This document shows, piece after piece, positions 63,377 through 64,000 of a DNA stretch of 64,000 bases. Under the pieces are notes generated by a model. That model did no database searches. It saw only the letters and a program-made list of their open reading frames with translations, and was not told the origin of the DNA. The stretch covers positions 995,501-1,059,500 of the forward strand of contig NZ_CP053708.1 of NCBI RefSeq assembly GCF_013201075.1. The letters run 5' to 3'. The position numbers and the translations under genes are program-made. Origin of the DNA: Lichenicola cladoniae. Lineage in GTDB: Bacteria; Pseudomonadota; Alphaproteobacteria; Acetobacterales; Acetobacteraceae. Numbering within the stretch: position 1 is the first letter of the stretch; every line of letters starts with the position of its first letter.

Positions 63377-64000
63377 TCAATGCCTCGACCGCCCGATCGC
63401 CGAGGGCGGGATCGCCGACTGCCAGCACGCTGCCGTCCCCATCCTCGCGCAGACGGTCGCCGTTCCAGTCGGTAACCCGTCCGCCGGCACCCTCGATCAC
63501 CGGAACCAGCGCGGCCCAATCCCAGATCTTCATGTCGCGCTCTGCAATGATGTCGATATGGCCGAGCGCCAGCAGCCCGTAGGCGTAACAATCTCCGCCC
63601 CATGACGTACGGCGAACGCCGGCCTCCAGCGCGTCGAACCGGGGTTGGGTCGCACCGTCCATCATGGCCGGCGACGTGCATGAAAGCTCAGCCTCGTTCA
63701 GCGACAAGCAGGACCTGGTGCCGGCCGCGCCGCCGAACGGCCCGGCAAAATGGGTCGGCTCGCCGGCGACACCGACCCACCGCTCGCCGGTGATCGGCTG
63801 GTCGATGATGCCCAGCACCGGCACCCCGTCCATCAGCAGCCCGACCAGTATGCCGAACGTGGGACGTCCGGTGATGAAGGCGCGGGTGCCGTCGATCGGA
63901 TCCAGTACCCAGCGCAGCCGGGCATCCGGACGGTCGAGACCGAACTCCTCGCCGAGGATGCCGGCTTCGGGAACCCGCTGGGACAGCAGGGTGCGCATGG
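63360..64000 (-). CDS. Inositol-monophosphatase family phosphatase, 5' end outside the window
   Basis: At least 213 residues of a Mg2+-dependent, Li+-sensitive phosphatase. GEEFG metal-ligand Glu, WVLDPIDGTRAFITGRPTFG with the DPIDGT motif, GIIDQPITGERWVG, and KIWDWAALVPVIEGAGGRVTDWNG with the WD.A motif. The start lies beyond position 64000, since about 50 residues normally precede GEEFG. The pattern fits the HisN-like histidinol-phosphate phosphatases or general inositol phosphatases. Confidence 0.92.
   Translation of the reverse strand, partial: MRTLLSQRVPEAGILGEEFGLDRPDARLRWVLDPIDGTRAFITGRPTFGILVGLLMDGVPVLGIIDQPITGERWVGVAGEPTHFAGPFGGAAGTRSCLSLNEAELSCTSPAMMDGATQPRFDALEAGVRRTSWGGDCYAYGLLALGHIDIIAERDMKIWDWAALVPVIEGAGGRVTDWNGDRLREDGDGSVLAVGDPALGDRAVEALRGRPG

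Overview
The window is GC-rich, densely packed chromosomal DNA from an alphaproteobacterium. The NrsF/ECF sigma pair, the purC-purS-purQ-purL-bolA-grxD block, ClpS/ClpA and the S24-type regulator together suggest Rhodospirillales, most likely Acetobacteraceae. The family-level placement is inference from gene content only. No rRNA, tRNA, CRISPR array or prophage was seen. The one mobile element is an intact IS3-family copy.

Layout. Positions 1-4.1 kb hold a two-component locus on the minus strand: an OmpR-type regulator, a hybrid histidine kinase and a second, cut-off regulator. From 4.7 to 6.4 kb a quinone oxidoreductase and a TetR repressor diverge around a clear operator. The IS3 element lies at 6.5-7.7 kb. 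From 7.9 to 10 kb an ECF sigma factor and its NrsF-type membrane anti-sigma factor diverge from an exported repeat-containing protein, followed by a strong hairpin and a broken cytochrome b561-like gene. From 10.3 to 11.6 kb an SDR and an HxlR regulator diverge. From 11.9 to 17 kb there is a catabolic-looking cluster: MFS transporter, FMN 2-hydroxyacid oxidase, aminotransferase, SDR and glutathionyl-hydroquinone reductase.

From 17.8 to 27 kb come a Mop protein, a sulfotransferase-like protein, a YoaK protein, a second MFS carrier, an S24-fold regulator, pyrD with a HAD phosphatase, a Met/Gly-repeat exported protein, YqgE, a YdfG-like SDR and PPK2. From 27 to 32.5 kb are a family 2 glycosyltransferase with two small genes downstream, a cytochrome b561, an APC permease and an esterase. 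From 32.5 to 40.6 kb are clpA, clpS, a D,D-carboxypeptidase, map, ggt and a TerC protein.

The purine block (40.7-47.7 kb) runs purB, a TANGO2/NRDE gene, then purC, a 23-codon micro-ORF, purS, a Rap1a/Tai-like gene, purQ and purL. From purC to purL every junction overlaps by a few bases. bolA and grxD follow. The rest (48.4-64 kb) has YraN, a phospholipase-D type cardiolipin synthase, an EEP hydrolase, an AI-2E permease, a sulfur cassette (XRE regulator, sulfurtransferase, cystathionine beta-lyase) with a structured leader, a FecR/DUF6600 protein, ComM, serA, an HxlR/epimerase pair and a cut-off inositol-monophosphatase-like gene.

The most unusual items are the micro-ORF created by an in-frame tandem duplication inside the pur operon, the exported Rap1a/Tai-like gene coupled between purS and purQ, the structured leader before the sulfurtransferase, and the FMN oxidase/aminotransferase cluster.
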